A DNA stretch of 22,543 nt from DASQQQ01 sp036390995 (GTDB taxonomy: Bacteria; Actinomycetota; UBA4738; HRBIN12), in assembly GCA_036390995.1 (NCBI GenBank), contig DASWAT010000029.1, positions 1 to 22,543 of the forward strand, written 5' to 3'. Of the stretch, positions 1 through 7,808 are shown in pieces. A program made the position numbers and the translations under genes. How positions within the stretch are numbered: the first letter of the stretch is position 1; every line of letters begins with the position of its first letter. Under the pieces are notes generated by a model. The model was not told the origin of the DNA, made no database searches, and saw only the letters and a list, made by a program, of their open reading frames with translations.

Positions 1-25
1 CGGCATTACTGGACCACCCTTGTTC

Positions 26-35
26 CGTGGAACTC
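26..35. repeat. Left copy of 10-bp direct repeat flanking the IS110 element
   Basis: CGTGGAACTC here is identical to 1492-1501. The bases on either side differ (C/C here, A/G at the right copy). It may be the shared recombination core plus flank, or target sequence present at both junctions. It contains a CT dinucleotide, the core used by some studied IS110 elements. Confidence 0.5.
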
Positions 36-50
36 CAAGGATCGGACCTC

Positions 51-220
51 CCGAGGGTGCATGCTCTGGGCATCTCGGTGACCGGCGGGGGGAGGGCCAG
101 GTGGCATCGCCCCTCGAGGGCCATTCTGATACCGCCACCCCCGCCGGCCTCCGGGAGCGCAGAGCGGCCATGGGAAGACGCGCCTCGAGCGCCAGTCAGT
201 AATGAACCGCCGCGCGCTTC
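51..220 (+). ncRNA. Structured IS110 left-end region, candidate bridge RNA
   Basis: The roughly 220-nt non-coding stretch between the left repeat and the transposase start folds strongly. There is a hairpin at 51-78 (CCGAGG paired with TCTCGG, then TGC with GCA). A perfect 10-bp stem at 82-91/138-147 encloses a 46-nt interior, and a 9-bp stem with one bulge at 174-183/212-220 encloses a 28-nt interior. A 5' stem-loop followed by two loop-bearing stems is the layout known for IS110 bridge RNAs, which are encoded upstream of the transposase in the IS110 group. That an RNA is made, and its ends, are inference. The GC-rich context makes some stems likely by chance. Confidence 0.4.
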
Positions 221-257
221 CGCCACCGGGACGGCCCCCCGAGAGAAGGGAGGGCTG

Positions 258-1457
258 ATGTTCGTCGGCATCGACTGGGCGGCGGAATCCCACGACGTGT
301 GTGTGGTGGACCCCGGTGGAAAGGTCTGCGGCCGGGCCACGGTGGCTCACTCGCGGGAGGGGTTCGACGAGCTCGCCAAGCACCTCGGCAGGTGGTCCCG
401 GCAAGGAGAGATCCTCGTGGGCATCGAGCGCCCCGAGGGGCGGCTGGTGGACCGGATCCTCCAGGCCGGCTACCCGATCGTCCTGATCCCGACCTTCGCC
501 ATGAAGGAGCTCCGACGCCGGTACTCGGTGAGCGGGGCCAAGTCCGATCCGGGCGACAGCTACGTCATCGCCGACGTCGCGCGGACCGATGGCCACCGCC
601 TCAGACGCCTGGAGCCGCTCAGCGAGGAGACCAGGGCCCTCCGCTCGGTGGTCCGGGCTCGCGACGACTTGGTCGACCAGCGGGTGGCCCTTTCCAACCA
701 GCTCCGGGCGTGTCTGGAGGCGTACTGGCCAGGAGCGGCCGTGATCTTCGCCGACGTCTGCTCGGAGATCTGTCTGGCGTTCCTGGAGCGCTACCCCGCA
801 CCGGAGTCGGCCTCGCGGCTCGGTGAGGTCAGGCTGGGGAGCTTCCTGAAGAAGGCCGGCTACAGCGGAAGGAGGTCCCCCGCCGAGCTGCTGGAGCGGC
901 TCCGCGCCGCGCCGGAGGGCATCCGGGGTGTGGAGGCGGAGGCCAGGGCCGATGCGGTTCGGGCCATGGTCCGGGTGATGCGGTCGCTGCTCCGCTCGAT
1001 CAAGGATCTGGACCGGGCCGTCGTCGCCCACCTCGGGGAGCACCCGGACGCCGAAATCTTCACGTCGCTGCCACGCTCCGGTCGGATCAACGCCGCCCAG
1101 ATGCTCGCCGAGTGGGGCGACTGCCGCGAAGCGTACCCTGTGCCCGACTCGGTAGCGATGCTCGGCGGCCTTTGTCCGGTCACGCACGCCTCGGGCAAGC
1201 ACCGCGACGTGAGCTTCCGGTGGGCGTGCAACAAGCGACTGCGGGACGCTCTCACCACGTTCGCCGACAACTCCCGGCACGCCTCGCCCTGGGCCGCCGA
1301 TATCTACCGGCGAGCCCTCGCCCGCGGGTGTGACCACCCGCACGCGGTGCGGATCCTGGCCCGGGCGTGGGTCCGGGTCATCTGGCGGTGCTGGCAAGAC
1401 CGCACCCCGTACAGCCCGGCCCTCCATCGGGCCGCCGTATGTCTCGAAGCAGCGTGA
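258..1457 (+). CDS. IS110-family transposase (DEDD recombinase)
   Basis: This 399-residue protein would catalyse RNA-guided, circle-mediated excision and insertion of its own element. The N-terminal RuvC-like domain starts with the GIDWA motif and has plausible DEDD residues D6, E57, D97 and D100. The D97/D100 spacing of three matches the family. The C-terminal Tnp2 (IS116/IS110/IS902) domain holds THASGKHR with the expected catalytic serine S312, followed by the conserved LRDAL segment. The helical linker between them spans about residues 120-255. The ATG at 258 was chosen because AGGGAGGG lies just upstream and the GIDWA motif follows directly. An open extension reaches further upstream but would run through the structured left end. 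The gene looks intact: length is normal and no catalytic residue is missing. It converges on the pseudokinase gene with 17 bases between stops. Confidence 0.93.
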   Translation: MFVGIDWAAESHDVCVVDPGGKVCGRATVAHSREGFDELAKHLGRWSRQGEILVGIERPEGRLVDRILQAGYPIVLIPTFAMKELRRRYSVSGAKSDPGDSYVIADVARTDGHRLRRLEPLSEETRALRSVVRARDDLVDQRVALSNQLRACLEAYWPGAAVIFADVCSEICLAFLERYPAPESASRLGEVRLGSFLKKAGYSGRRSPAELLERLRAAPEGIRGVEAEARADAVRAMVRVMRSLLRSIKDLDRAVVAHLGEHPDAEIFTSLPRSGRINAAQMLAEWGDCREAYPVPDSVAMLGGLCPVTHASGKHRDVSFRWACNKRLRDALTTFADNSRHASPWAADIYRRALARGCDHPHAVRILARAWVRVIWRCWQDRTPYSPALHRAAVCLEAA

Positions 1458-1474
1458 GGTTGACATGGGAAGTG

Positions 1475-2896
1475 TCAGGGGAGCCCTAGGACGTGGAACT
1501 CGGCGACCTCGGCCCGGTTGCCGTCGTCGGTCGGCACCACCGAGGTGATCCAGAGGAGGACGAACCGGCCACTGATGGGCGGGTCCAACGTCTCGGGCAG
1601 CGTCTCCTCGGCAACGTACTCGGTCCCGCTCGCTCGTTCGGTCAGCGCCGACGGGTCGTCACCGATCAGCACCTCGAAGCGGAAGCCCGGGAACGGGGTC
1701 GACAGCCGGAACCCCGTCACGGACCGCGACGAACCGAGATCGAACAGCAGGCCGACACCCGGCTTGTGGAGCTCGCCGTCGAAGTAGTTCTCGGACTTCC
1801 AAGCCGTCGAGGGATCGCCGTCGATCGACAGCTCGACGCCGGAGTCGTTCTCGTGACCGTCGCCCGGCGGAGGATCGTACGTGCGGACGGACGCGAACGA
1901 AAGCACGCGAGGGACCGGCGACGGGCTCGGGGGCTCCTCTTTCAGCCGGATGCCGACCGGGCCGCCCAGCTCCAGCCGCCCGAGCGACAGGCCTGCCAGG
2001 AGCGTAGCCACCGCGAGCGCGACCACGAGGAGCGGCACGGCCAGCCACGTGCGGAACAACGAAGGCCGGCGCGGTGTGCCAGCCGTCTCGTCGGCGATGG
2101 CCGGTGGGGCGGTCCGGCGAAGGGTCGCCGCCACCTCCCCCAGCGCCGTGGCGAACGCCTCCGCGGAGGGGTAGCGCTCGGCGGGCTCGCGGGCAAGCGC
2201 CTTCCCGACGGCCGCGTCCAAGGAGCGGGGGACATCGCGACGGCTCGAGCGGGGCGAGATAGCGCCCGCCTGCGGCGGCGTCCCCGTCAACAGCTCGAAC
2301 AGGAGCGCGCCGGCGCCCCACACGTCTGTGCGAGCATCGGCCGGAAGGCCGGCCGCCCGCTCGGGCGCCGGCCGGCCAGGTCGCAAGGTGTTCGCCCCGT
2401 TCCGCCCCGCCACGGCGGCCGCGATGCCGGCCTCGCACAGGCGAGGACGGCCGTCGGGCTCCACGACGACGTCGGCCGGGTCGAGATCGAGATGGAGAAC
2501 GCCCGCTTCGTGTGTCTCGGCGAGGGCCTCGAGCACTCCGCGGGTCACGTCTACGGCGCGCTCGATCGGCAGCGGACCGTCGGTGCGAAGGATGTCGGCT
2601 AGGTTTCGGCCCTCCACGTCCTGCCGGACCACGTAGAAGACACCGTCCTGCGACCCCGCATCCAGGAGGCGGGCGAGGTTCGGGTGGCCGATCGACGCGA
2701 GCGCTCGTGTCTCCTGGGCGAAGCGAGCGGGGAAGGAAGGATCCGCGGACAGATCGGGATGGACCAGCTCGACGACCACCGCGCGGTGGAGCACGGTGTC
2801 GGTGGCGCGCCATGCTGCGCCCACCTGGGTGCGCCCGAGCTCTTCCTCGAGCTGGTACCGGTTGGCGAGCATCGCATGCGGCTGCTCGGTCCTCAC
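1475..2896 (-). CDS. Membrane pseudokinase with C-terminal discoidin-like domain (MurJ-associated)
   Basis: This 473-residue protein has a Ser/Thr-kinase-like fold at about 13-260, one membrane helix at about 284-305, and an outer discoidin (F5/8 type C)-like domain at about 331-473. The catalytic machinery is lost: the glycine loop is degenerate (GRTQVGAAW), the ATP lysine is E43, HRD is HLD with the lysine and asparagine replaced by aspartates (D139, D142), and DFG is EAG (155-157). C-lobe landmarks remain (APER, DVWGAGALLFELLTG). In mycobacteria the MurJ protein carries a fused pseudokinase that recruits the FHA protein FhaA; here a similar module is encoded two genes downstream of murJ. 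The GTG start at 2896 follows TAGACT and a 6-base gap, so it is probably leaderless. The last five residues may have been altered by the IS110 insertion. Confidence 0.9.
   Translation of the reverse strand: MRTEQPHAMLANRYQLEEELGRTQVGAAWRATDTVLHRAVVVELVHPDLSADPSFPARFAQETRALASIGHPNLARLLDAGSQDGVFYVVRQDVEGRNLADILRTDGPLPIERAVDVTRGVLEALAETHEAGVLHLDLDPADVVVEPDGRPRLCEAGIAAAVAGRNGANTLRPGRPAPERAAGLPADARTDVWGAGALLFELLTGTPPQAGAISPRSSRRDVPRSLDAAVGKALAREPAERYPSAEAFATALGEVAATLRRTAPPAIADETAGTPRRPSLFRTWLAVPLLVVALAVATLLAGLSLGRLELGGPVGIRLKEEPPSPSPVPRVLSFASVRTYDPPPGDGHENDSGVELSIDGDPSTAWKSENYFDGELHKPGVGLLFDLGSSRSVTGFRLSTPFPGFRFEVLIGDDPSALTERASGTEYVAEETLPETLDPPISGRFVLLWITSVVPTDDGNRAEVAEFHVLGLP
1492..1501. repeat. 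Right copy of 10-bp direct repeat flanking the IS110 element
   Basis: CGTGGAACTC is identical to 26-35. On the minus strand it encodes the Glu-Phe-His codons near the pseudokinase C-terminus. The left copy, read the same way, also gives Glu-Phe-His and then runs to a TAA at 6-8. Confidence 0.5.
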
Positions 2897-2902
2897 TCGC
2901 GA

Positions 2903-2908
2903 AGTCTA
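2903..2908 (-). promoter_or_regulatory. -10 element of the pseudokinase gene (leaderless promoter)
   Basis: TAGACT on the minus strand is followed by six bases and then the GTG start at 2896. This suggests an internal promoter that allows the pseudokinase to be expressed apart from murJ. No convincing -35 element is seen. Confidence 0.5.
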
Positions 2909-2937
2909 CGTCGGTGCCTGTGCGAGGAGGTGGTACG

Positions 2938-3339
2938 TCAGAGCGTCGGAGGCCCCGAGGTGTTGCTGGCGGTGGCCTTCGTGAGCTTGCGCAGGAAGTC
3001 GATCCGGCCCGCCAGGATGGTCGATGCGCGCTTTGCCAGCGAGACGGTGACCTCGCCCGACGTGGGATCCACCTTGAAGGTTGTCATCCTCGCGCCCTCG
3101 GCGTCCTGCTGCACCTGGTCGAGCGCGGTCTGTCTGGCCTCGTTCACGCTCTGGGTGGTCTTGTAGGTCGACGCGGCCTCGAACGCGGCGCTCTCCGCGG
3201 CGTTCTGCAGCTTGAACCTGGTGATCATGATGGAGCCGGCATCCCAGGCTGCGATGCCGAACGCCACGAGCAGGGCCAGCCACAGGATCATGATCTTGCC
3301 GATCAGGCCCCGTTCGTCGGCCACCCGGTTCACGCGCAT
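2938..3339 (-). CDS. TadE/TadG-like single-pass membrane protein
   Basis: This 133-residue protein has a short basic N-terminus, one membrane helix at about 13-35, and the stretch DAGSIMITRFKLQNAAESAA. That stretch resembles the start of TadE/TadG-type pilus-assembly proteins, where a hydrophobic helix is followed by a run rich in A, N and D. The rest is soluble and rich in K, T and S, with no cysteines. Its ATG shares one base with the murJ stop (TGATG), so translation is likely coupled. No other Tad genes are visible, so a pilus role is not supported by context. A role in the MurJ/pseudokinase envelope module is the alternative. The membrane topology is clear; the family assignment is moderate. 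Confidence 0.7.
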   Translation of the reverse strand: MRVNRVADERGLIGKIMILWLALLVAFGIAAWDAGSIMITRFKLQNAAESAAFEAASTYKTTQSVNEARQTALDQVQQDAEGARMTTFKVDPTSGEVTVSLAKRASTILAGRIDFLRKLTKATASNTSGPPTL

Positions 3340-4997
3340 CACCGCCACCTCGCCGTCACCTGCCTCCGGATCGCATCGACCTCGTCGATGCGCAAGATAA
3401 GCGCGCAGACGAGGAAGGCAAGTAACCCCGCGGTCACCGCCCCGAGCACCTGCGCCGTCTGGGCGGCCACGGTCGCCGTTCCCAGCGCGCTCCCCAGGGT
3501 ACGCGCGACCCCCCAGGCGGCCGCGGCGGTGGCGCCTCCGGCCACGACGGTGCGACCCAGGGTGGACAGGATCCGGCGGCCCGCCAGCCCGTGCAGCCTG
3601 CGGCGGATCAACAGGAGCATGACCACCGAACCGAACGTGTACGCGGTGGTCGAGCCGAGCGCCAGCCCTCGAACCCCGAGGTGGAGCGAGAAGAAGTAGA
3701 CGAAGTTGACCACCGTGTTGAGCCCGACCGCCGCGATGTTCACGAGCGCGGGGGTGCGGGTGTCCTGCATCGCGTAGAAGGCCCGCAGCAAGAGCTGGAA
3801 GAGCGAGTAGGCGAAGAGCCCCAGCGCGAAGTACACCAGGATGCCGGAGACCAGGCGGGTGTCGGCTCGGTTCGCGGCGCCGTGCTGCAGCACGAGCCGG
3901 ATGATCGGCGTCGCCAGGACGAGGATCCCGAGTGCGGCTGGGATGAGGATCACGCCCGTGGCCCGGATCCCCTGCGAGAGCTGCTCGCGGAAGCCCTCGT
4001 GATCGCCGTTCGTCCACTTCGTGGCTAGGGCCGGGAGCAGCGCGGTGAAGATCGACACCGCGAAGATCGCGTGCGGCAGCTGGAACACGATGAACGCCGA
4101 CGTGTAGGCGAAGTAGCCGGATCGACCGGTCGCAAGGATGATGACCACGAGGAGTCCGAGCTGGTTCACCACGACGTAGACGAGCGTCCACACCGCGAGC
4201 CGGGCGACGCGGCGAACCGCCGGATGCCCCCAGTCCAGCCGCCACCGGAATCGGAAGCCGAGGCGGCGGAGCGACGGCCACAGGACCACGGTCATGCCGA
4301 GCACGCCGAAGGTGGTTCCGAGCGCGAGGATCCAGCGTTGGAGCGAGCTGATGTTCTCGGGGCTCGGCTCCGCCCCCGAGGGCACGTGGGACACCAGCAC
4401 GAACGCCACCATGGTGCCGATCACGATCAGGTTGTTGAGGATGGGCGCGAACATCGGCACCGCGAACCGGCGGTGAGCGTTCAGGAGTCCTGTGGCCACC
4501 GCACCGACCCCGTAGAAGACGATCTGGGGCATGAAGAGCCGCAGGCAGAACGTTGCGAAGTCGCGAGCGGCCTGCGCGCCCGGCCCGGAGTCGCCCACGG
4601 TATAGAGGCGGATGATCCACGGCGCCGCCAGCACGGTGATCACCGTGACCACCGCGAGCAGCACGAAGGCGATCGTGAGGACCGATCGGGCGACCTCCCA
4701 GGCCTCCTCCCGGCCCCGGTCCTGGAGCCACTCGACGAAGACCGGCACGAAGACCGATGTCAGGATCCCCCCGAGGATCAGCTCGTAGACGATGTTCGGG
4801 GTGTTGTTCGCCACGGTGTATGCGGTGGCCAGCCGGGTGCCCGCGACGCCCAGGGCGAACGCGGTGGCCGACACCCGCAGGAACCCGGTGATGCGCGACA
4901 GCGACGTGCCGACGGACATCACGGCTGTCCTGCGGACGAACGCGCTTCGGGAGTCGTCCGGCACGAGCTCGGCGGCCTCGGTGGGCTCGGTGTTCAT
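3339..4997 (-). CDS. murJ: Lipid II flippase MurJ (MviN family)
   Basis: This 552-residue polytopic protein of the MOP exporter superfamily moves lipid II across the membrane for peptidoglycan synthesis. The N-terminal signature SLSRITGFLRVSATAFALG and the TPNIVYELILGGILTSVFVPVFVEW segment are typical of MviN/MurJ, and about 14 hydrophobic helices follow. Unlike the mycobacterial protein, it ends shortly after the last membrane segments without a fused pseudokinase; that module is a separate gene further along the operon. The ATG overlaps the upstream DUF6049 stop by four bases (ATGA, 4994-4997), and its own stop overlaps the next ATG by one base. This placement is shared with the mycobacterial Rv3909-Rv3910 region. 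No defects are seen. Confidence 0.95.
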   Translation of the reverse strand: MNTEPTEAAELVPDDSRSAFVRRTAVMSVGTSLSRITGFLRVSATAFALGVAGTRLATAYTVANNTPNIVYELILGGILTSVFVPVFVEWLQDRGREEAWEVARSVLTIAFVLLAVVTVITVLAAPWIIRLYTVGDSGPGAQAARDFATFCLRLFMPQIVFYGVGAVATGLLNAHRRFAVPMFAPILNNLIVIGTMVAFVLVSHVPSGAEPSPENISSLQRWILALGTTFGVLGMTVVLWPSLRRLGFRFRWRLDWGHPAVRRVARLAVWTLVYVVVNQLGLLVVIILATGRSGYFAYTSAFIVFQLPHAIFAVSIFTALLPALATKWTNGDHEGFREQLSQGIRATGVILIPAALGILVLATPIIRLVLQHGAANRADTRLVSGILVYFALGLFAYSLFQLLLRAFYAMQDTRTPALVNIAAVGLNTVVNFVYFFSLHLGVRGLALGSTTAYTFGSVVMLLLIRRRLHGLAGRRILSTLGRTVVAGGATAAAAWGVARTLGSALGTATVAAQTAQVLGAVTAGLLAFLVCALILRIDEVDAIRRQVTARWR

Positions 4998-7030
4998 GAC
5001 GTCCGACGTGGCACGAACCTCCTCGCCCAGATCGCCATCGCCACCAGCGCAGCACCGATCGTGATCACCAGTGCGATCCGGTTGTAGGCGGTGGAGCGAA
5101 CGATCAGCGTGGCTTGCCGGATCACGCTGCCCGAGGGCGACACGATCTGCACGTCGACGCGGAACCGCCCGGTGGTGTTCAGCTGAACGTCGAAGCTCAC
5201 CGTGCGGGTGGTCCGCGCCTCCAGCACCATGCTGGATCGGGGAGACCGGCGAAGGTGCGGCGACACGAGCTGGACGGTCACCCGGACGGGGACGTCGTTG
5301 CCGTTCGTCACCGGGACGAAGACCCTCCCGCTGCTCGATGTGAGCGTGTACACCTGTCCGGTATCGGCCCGGATACGGTCGAACACGGCTCCGACCGCAT
5401 CGCGAACCGAGTTCACGTAGTCCAACCCGTTGCCTTCGTCGAACACGAACTGTCCGGCCTCGGCCAGTAGCAGCAGGGTCTCGAGCCGGTCGGGCTCGGT
5501 GCTCCCGGCGACCAGCATCGACCGGTAGACGTCAACGTGCCGCCGCGCCTGCTTGATCGCGTCGATATAGGAGCGAGAGAACGGTGCCGTCCGGAAGTCG
5601 GCGACCGTCGTGGCGGCGGTAGGAGGGAATCGCGTCGCGAGCGCCGCGGCCGACTGTTTCCGCAACCAGGGTGCCTCGGAGATGCCGCGGATCAGCGGCC
5701 CGAAGAAGGCGCCCGGAGCGTGGAGGTCGTCGCTGACCGTCAGCGCAAGCCCGCGCTCGGTCCCGGGGAGCTCCAGCCAGATCTGTGCGAGCTCTCCGAG
5801 CACGGCCTGGGCCGCCCGCACCGGATCCTGGACGACCAGTTCCGATCGAAGGAGGGTCTCCACGCTGGGATCGGGGACGAGCGCCCGCACGGTGCCCGCG
5901 CCTGCCTCGAGGTCCGCGGTGGGGGGCGGCGCGAACCCCTGGGGCTGTTCGGGCGGCGGCGCCGCCTCCGAGTCGGGCAGCAGGAGCGACACCCCCTGTG
6001 CGGCCAGGGCATCCAAGCTGGCCTGATCGATCGCCGAGTCCGGAGGGCGCAGGATCGCAGCGTTCGGCGAGCGAGAGAGCACGGTCGAGACGACGTCGCG
6101 TCCTCGCAGGAGCTGCGTGGGCAGATCCCTGGACAGGCCGCTCGAGACGAGCGCGGGGATCCTCGGCGCCGCGAACGGCATCGCCGACAGCTCCACCTGG
6201 GCGGCGCCGGCGATCGTCTTCAGGTTCGCCAAGGTCTCGGCCGCCAGCGCCGACCCATCCTTGCCCGCCGGCACGTCGCGGATGGATCCACCGTCGTTCA
6301 CGCGGTATCCGCCGCGCATCCGAGCGAGCTGCGAGACCACCATGGGCGAGATCGCGACGTCGATCGGCGCGGTCGACGGTCCCTCCACCAGCGATGTGAG
6401 CGCCCGGGTCTGTCCCGCCAGGGTGCCGCCCCGAGCCAGCTGGCGCTCCAGCTCAGGCGAGCGGAAGACCCCGTCCGGCCCGAACTCCACCGGCTGGCCC
6501 AGCACGAACGTCCAGGCCAGGTTGAGCGGGGTCTCCGGCCGCCGGACCAGGAAGATGACGGGCGTCCGGATCGCCGCGAGGGGCGTGAACCCGCTCCGCA
6601 GATCGATGCGCATCGGATAGACGAGCGATCGCGTCCGATCGAGTCCCAGCACGGTCGACAGGTCGAGCTGGAACTCGAACGTCCGGGCCCCCCCCGGGGC
6701 GATCGTCCCATCGCGGGGGAGGGTCTCCGCGTCGATCACCGCGCTGGCCGGATCCTCGGAGAGCGCTGCCTCGTACGCGGTTCGGCTGAACACGGGTCCG
6801 AACAGCGTGATCCCCAGCGACAGGGTCCCGACGGGCTGGCTGCCGGTGTTCTCGGCGCGAACGCGGACGTCCAACAGCCGGTCGTGGAGCCCGTTCCACG
6901 GGGTCTGCGACACGAGCGTGAGCCCGAGCGGTTGAGGCTCCTGCGCGGTCGCTCCCGGGAGCGGGATCAGGAGCAGCGCGCAGACGGCGAGCAGGAGGGC
7001 GGCGAGCCGGTGCATGGTGGGCTGGCTCAT
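4994..7030 (-). CDS. DUF6049 family envelope protein (Rv3909-like)
   Basis: This 678-residue protein begins with a signal peptide (hydrophobic at about 8-27, likely cleavage after GATAQ). It has a large extracytoplasmic body, a membrane helix at about 650-668 and a basic tail ending RRFVPRRTS. The body has beta-sandwich-like stretches near both ends, such as PVRVTVQLVSPHL close to the C-terminus. It matches the DUF6049 proteins encoded just upstream of murJ in Actinobacteria (mycobacterial Rv3909). The biochemical function is unknown, and a role in the cell-wall apparatus is inferred from conserved linkage and topology. ATG 7030 is one base after the exporter stop; an in-frame ATG at 7015 is a possible alternative. 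A proline/glutamine-rich low-complexity patch occurs near residues 355-372. Confidence 0.87.
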   Translation of the reverse strand: MSQPTMHRLAALLLAVCALLLIPLPGATAQEPQPLGLTLVSQTPWNGLHDRLLDVRVRAENTGSQPVGTLSLGITLFGPVFSRTAYEAALSEDPASAVIDAETLPRDGTIAPGGARTFEFQLDLSTVLGLDRTRSLVYPMRIDLRSGFTPLAAIRTPVIFLVRRPETPLNLAWTFVLGQPVEFGPDGVFRSPELERQLARGGTLAGQTRALTSLVEGPSTAPIDVAISPMVVSQLARMRGGYRVNDGGSIRDVPAGKDGSALAAETLANLKTIAGAAQVELSAMPFAAPRIPALVSSGLSRDLPTQLLRGRDVVSTVLSRSPNAAILRPPDSAIDQASLDALAAQGVSLLLPDSEAAPPPEQPQGFAPPPTADLEAGAGTVRALVPDPSVETLLRSELVVQDPVRAAQAVLGELAQIWLELPGTERGLALTVSDDLHAPGAFFGPLIRGISEAPWLRKQSAAALATRFPPTAATTVADFRTAPFSRSYIDAIKQARRHVDVYRSMLVAGSTEPDRLETLLLLAEAGQFVFDEGNGLDYVNSVRDAVGAVFDRIRADTGQVYTLTSSSGRVFVPVTNGNDVPVRVTVQLVSPHLRRSPRSSMVLEARTTRTVSFDVQLNTTGRFRVDVQIVSPSGSVIRQATLIVRSTAYNRIALVITIGAALVAMAIWARRFVPRRTS

Positions 7031-7031
7031 C

Positions 7032-7808
7032 CTATCCGCGCCCCCCGAGTAGGGCCGCCATCTCCCGCACGCCGTACAGCACCGCGATCGTCATGAGGAA
7101 GCCTCCGACCGCAGCGCGCAGCGAGCGGTCGGGGGCCCGGAGCGCGATCCGAGCACCGATCCGGGCCCCCGGGATCACGCCGAGCGTCAGGAAGAGGGCC
7201 ATCGTCCAGTCGACGTGCCCGAGGAGCGAGTGCACCACCGTGCCGGGGATCACGATCGCCGTGATGATCACCAAGGAGGTGCCGAGCGCGCGCTTCAGCG
7301 GCATCCCGATCAGGAGGACGAAGGCCGGGACCATCACGATCCCACCGCCCACGCCCAGCAAACCGGAGACGAAGCCGGCGACGAGGCCGATGATGGCGTG
7401 CTTCCAGCCTGGCGTCCTACCCTTCACCCACGGCACGGTGGGGGTCCTGCCCCGCACTACCTGCTGAGCCGTCCATCCGATCAGGATGGACGTGAAGACC
7501 AACAGGAGATGCGCGTTCACGTATCTGGTGAGCCATGCCCCGACCACCGCTCCCACGATCCCGGGGGCCGCTGCCCATCGGAGCGCGCGCAGGCTGACGT
7601 GTCCTGCTCGGCCGTAGGCGAGCGCCCCGGCGAGCGCGCTGGGGAACGTGACCGGCAGCGGGGTCCCGATCGCCTGGATCGCCGTGCCCCCGAGGAGGAC
7701 GTTCACCGCGGGCGTCGTCACGATCCCGCCGCCCACACCGAACAGCCCGGAGAGCACGCCGGCGACCAACCCGGATAGGATCGCGAGCGCGATCTGCACG
7801 GGGGTCAT
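7032..7808 (-). CDS. TauE/SafE-family membrane exporter
   Basis: This 258-residue membrane protein has two internally repeated halves. Each half opens with the family motif, GVLSGLFGVGGGIVTTP near residue 17 and GFVSGLLGVGGGIVMVP near residue 143, and there are about eight hydrophobic helices. TauE/SafE members export sulfite, sulfoacetate or other organic anions; the substrate cannot be told from sequence. The ATG at 7808 overlaps the Nudix stop by four bases (ATGA). A longer in-frame extension was rejected because it is arginine-rich and lies antisense-like over the Nudix gene. It separates the Nudix gene from the DUF6049 gene, which are adjacent in mycobacteria. Confidence 0.9.
   Translation of the reverse strand: MTPVQIALAILSGLVAGVLSGLFGVGGGIVTTPAVNVLLGGTAIQAIGTPLPVTFPSALAGALAYGRAGHVSLRALRWAAAPGIVGAVVGAWLTRYVNAHLLLVFTSILIGWTAQQVVRGRTPTVPWVKGRTPGWKHAIIGLVAGFVSGLLGVGGGIVMVPAFVLLIGMPLKRALGTSLVIITAIVIPGTVVHSLLGHVDWTMALFLTLGVIPGARIGARIALRAPDRSLRAAVGGFLMTIAVLYGVREMAALLGGRG

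Larger units (their letters stand above)
26..1501 (+). mobile_element. IS110-family insertion sequence, apparently complete
   Basis: One transposase gene of the IS110 type occupies most of the element. There are no terminal inverted repeats, which is normal for this family. The boundaries are inferred from a 10-base direct repeat, CGTGGAACTC, at 26-35 and 1492-1501. Counting one repeat copy, the unit is 1466 bp, a normal IS110 length. The right repeat lies inside the last codons of the convergent pseudokinase gene, so the element abuts or interrupts that gene's 3' end. A small inverted repeat (TGACA/TGTCA, 1461-1477) lies near the right end. The exact ends are uncertain because no second copy or empty site is visible here. 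Confidence 0.72.

Noticed and set aside
6..1466. Long open frame antisense to the IS110 transposase
   Set aside because: Its composition is Arg/Pro/Gly-rich with no domain. It mirrors the transposase codons. Only its final codons are of interest, as possible remains of the pseudokinase 3' end.
2938..5055. 705-codon minus-strand frame covering murJ and the TadE-like gene
   Set aside because: Only the last 133 residues are real. The upstream part is out of phase with murJ and arginine-rich.
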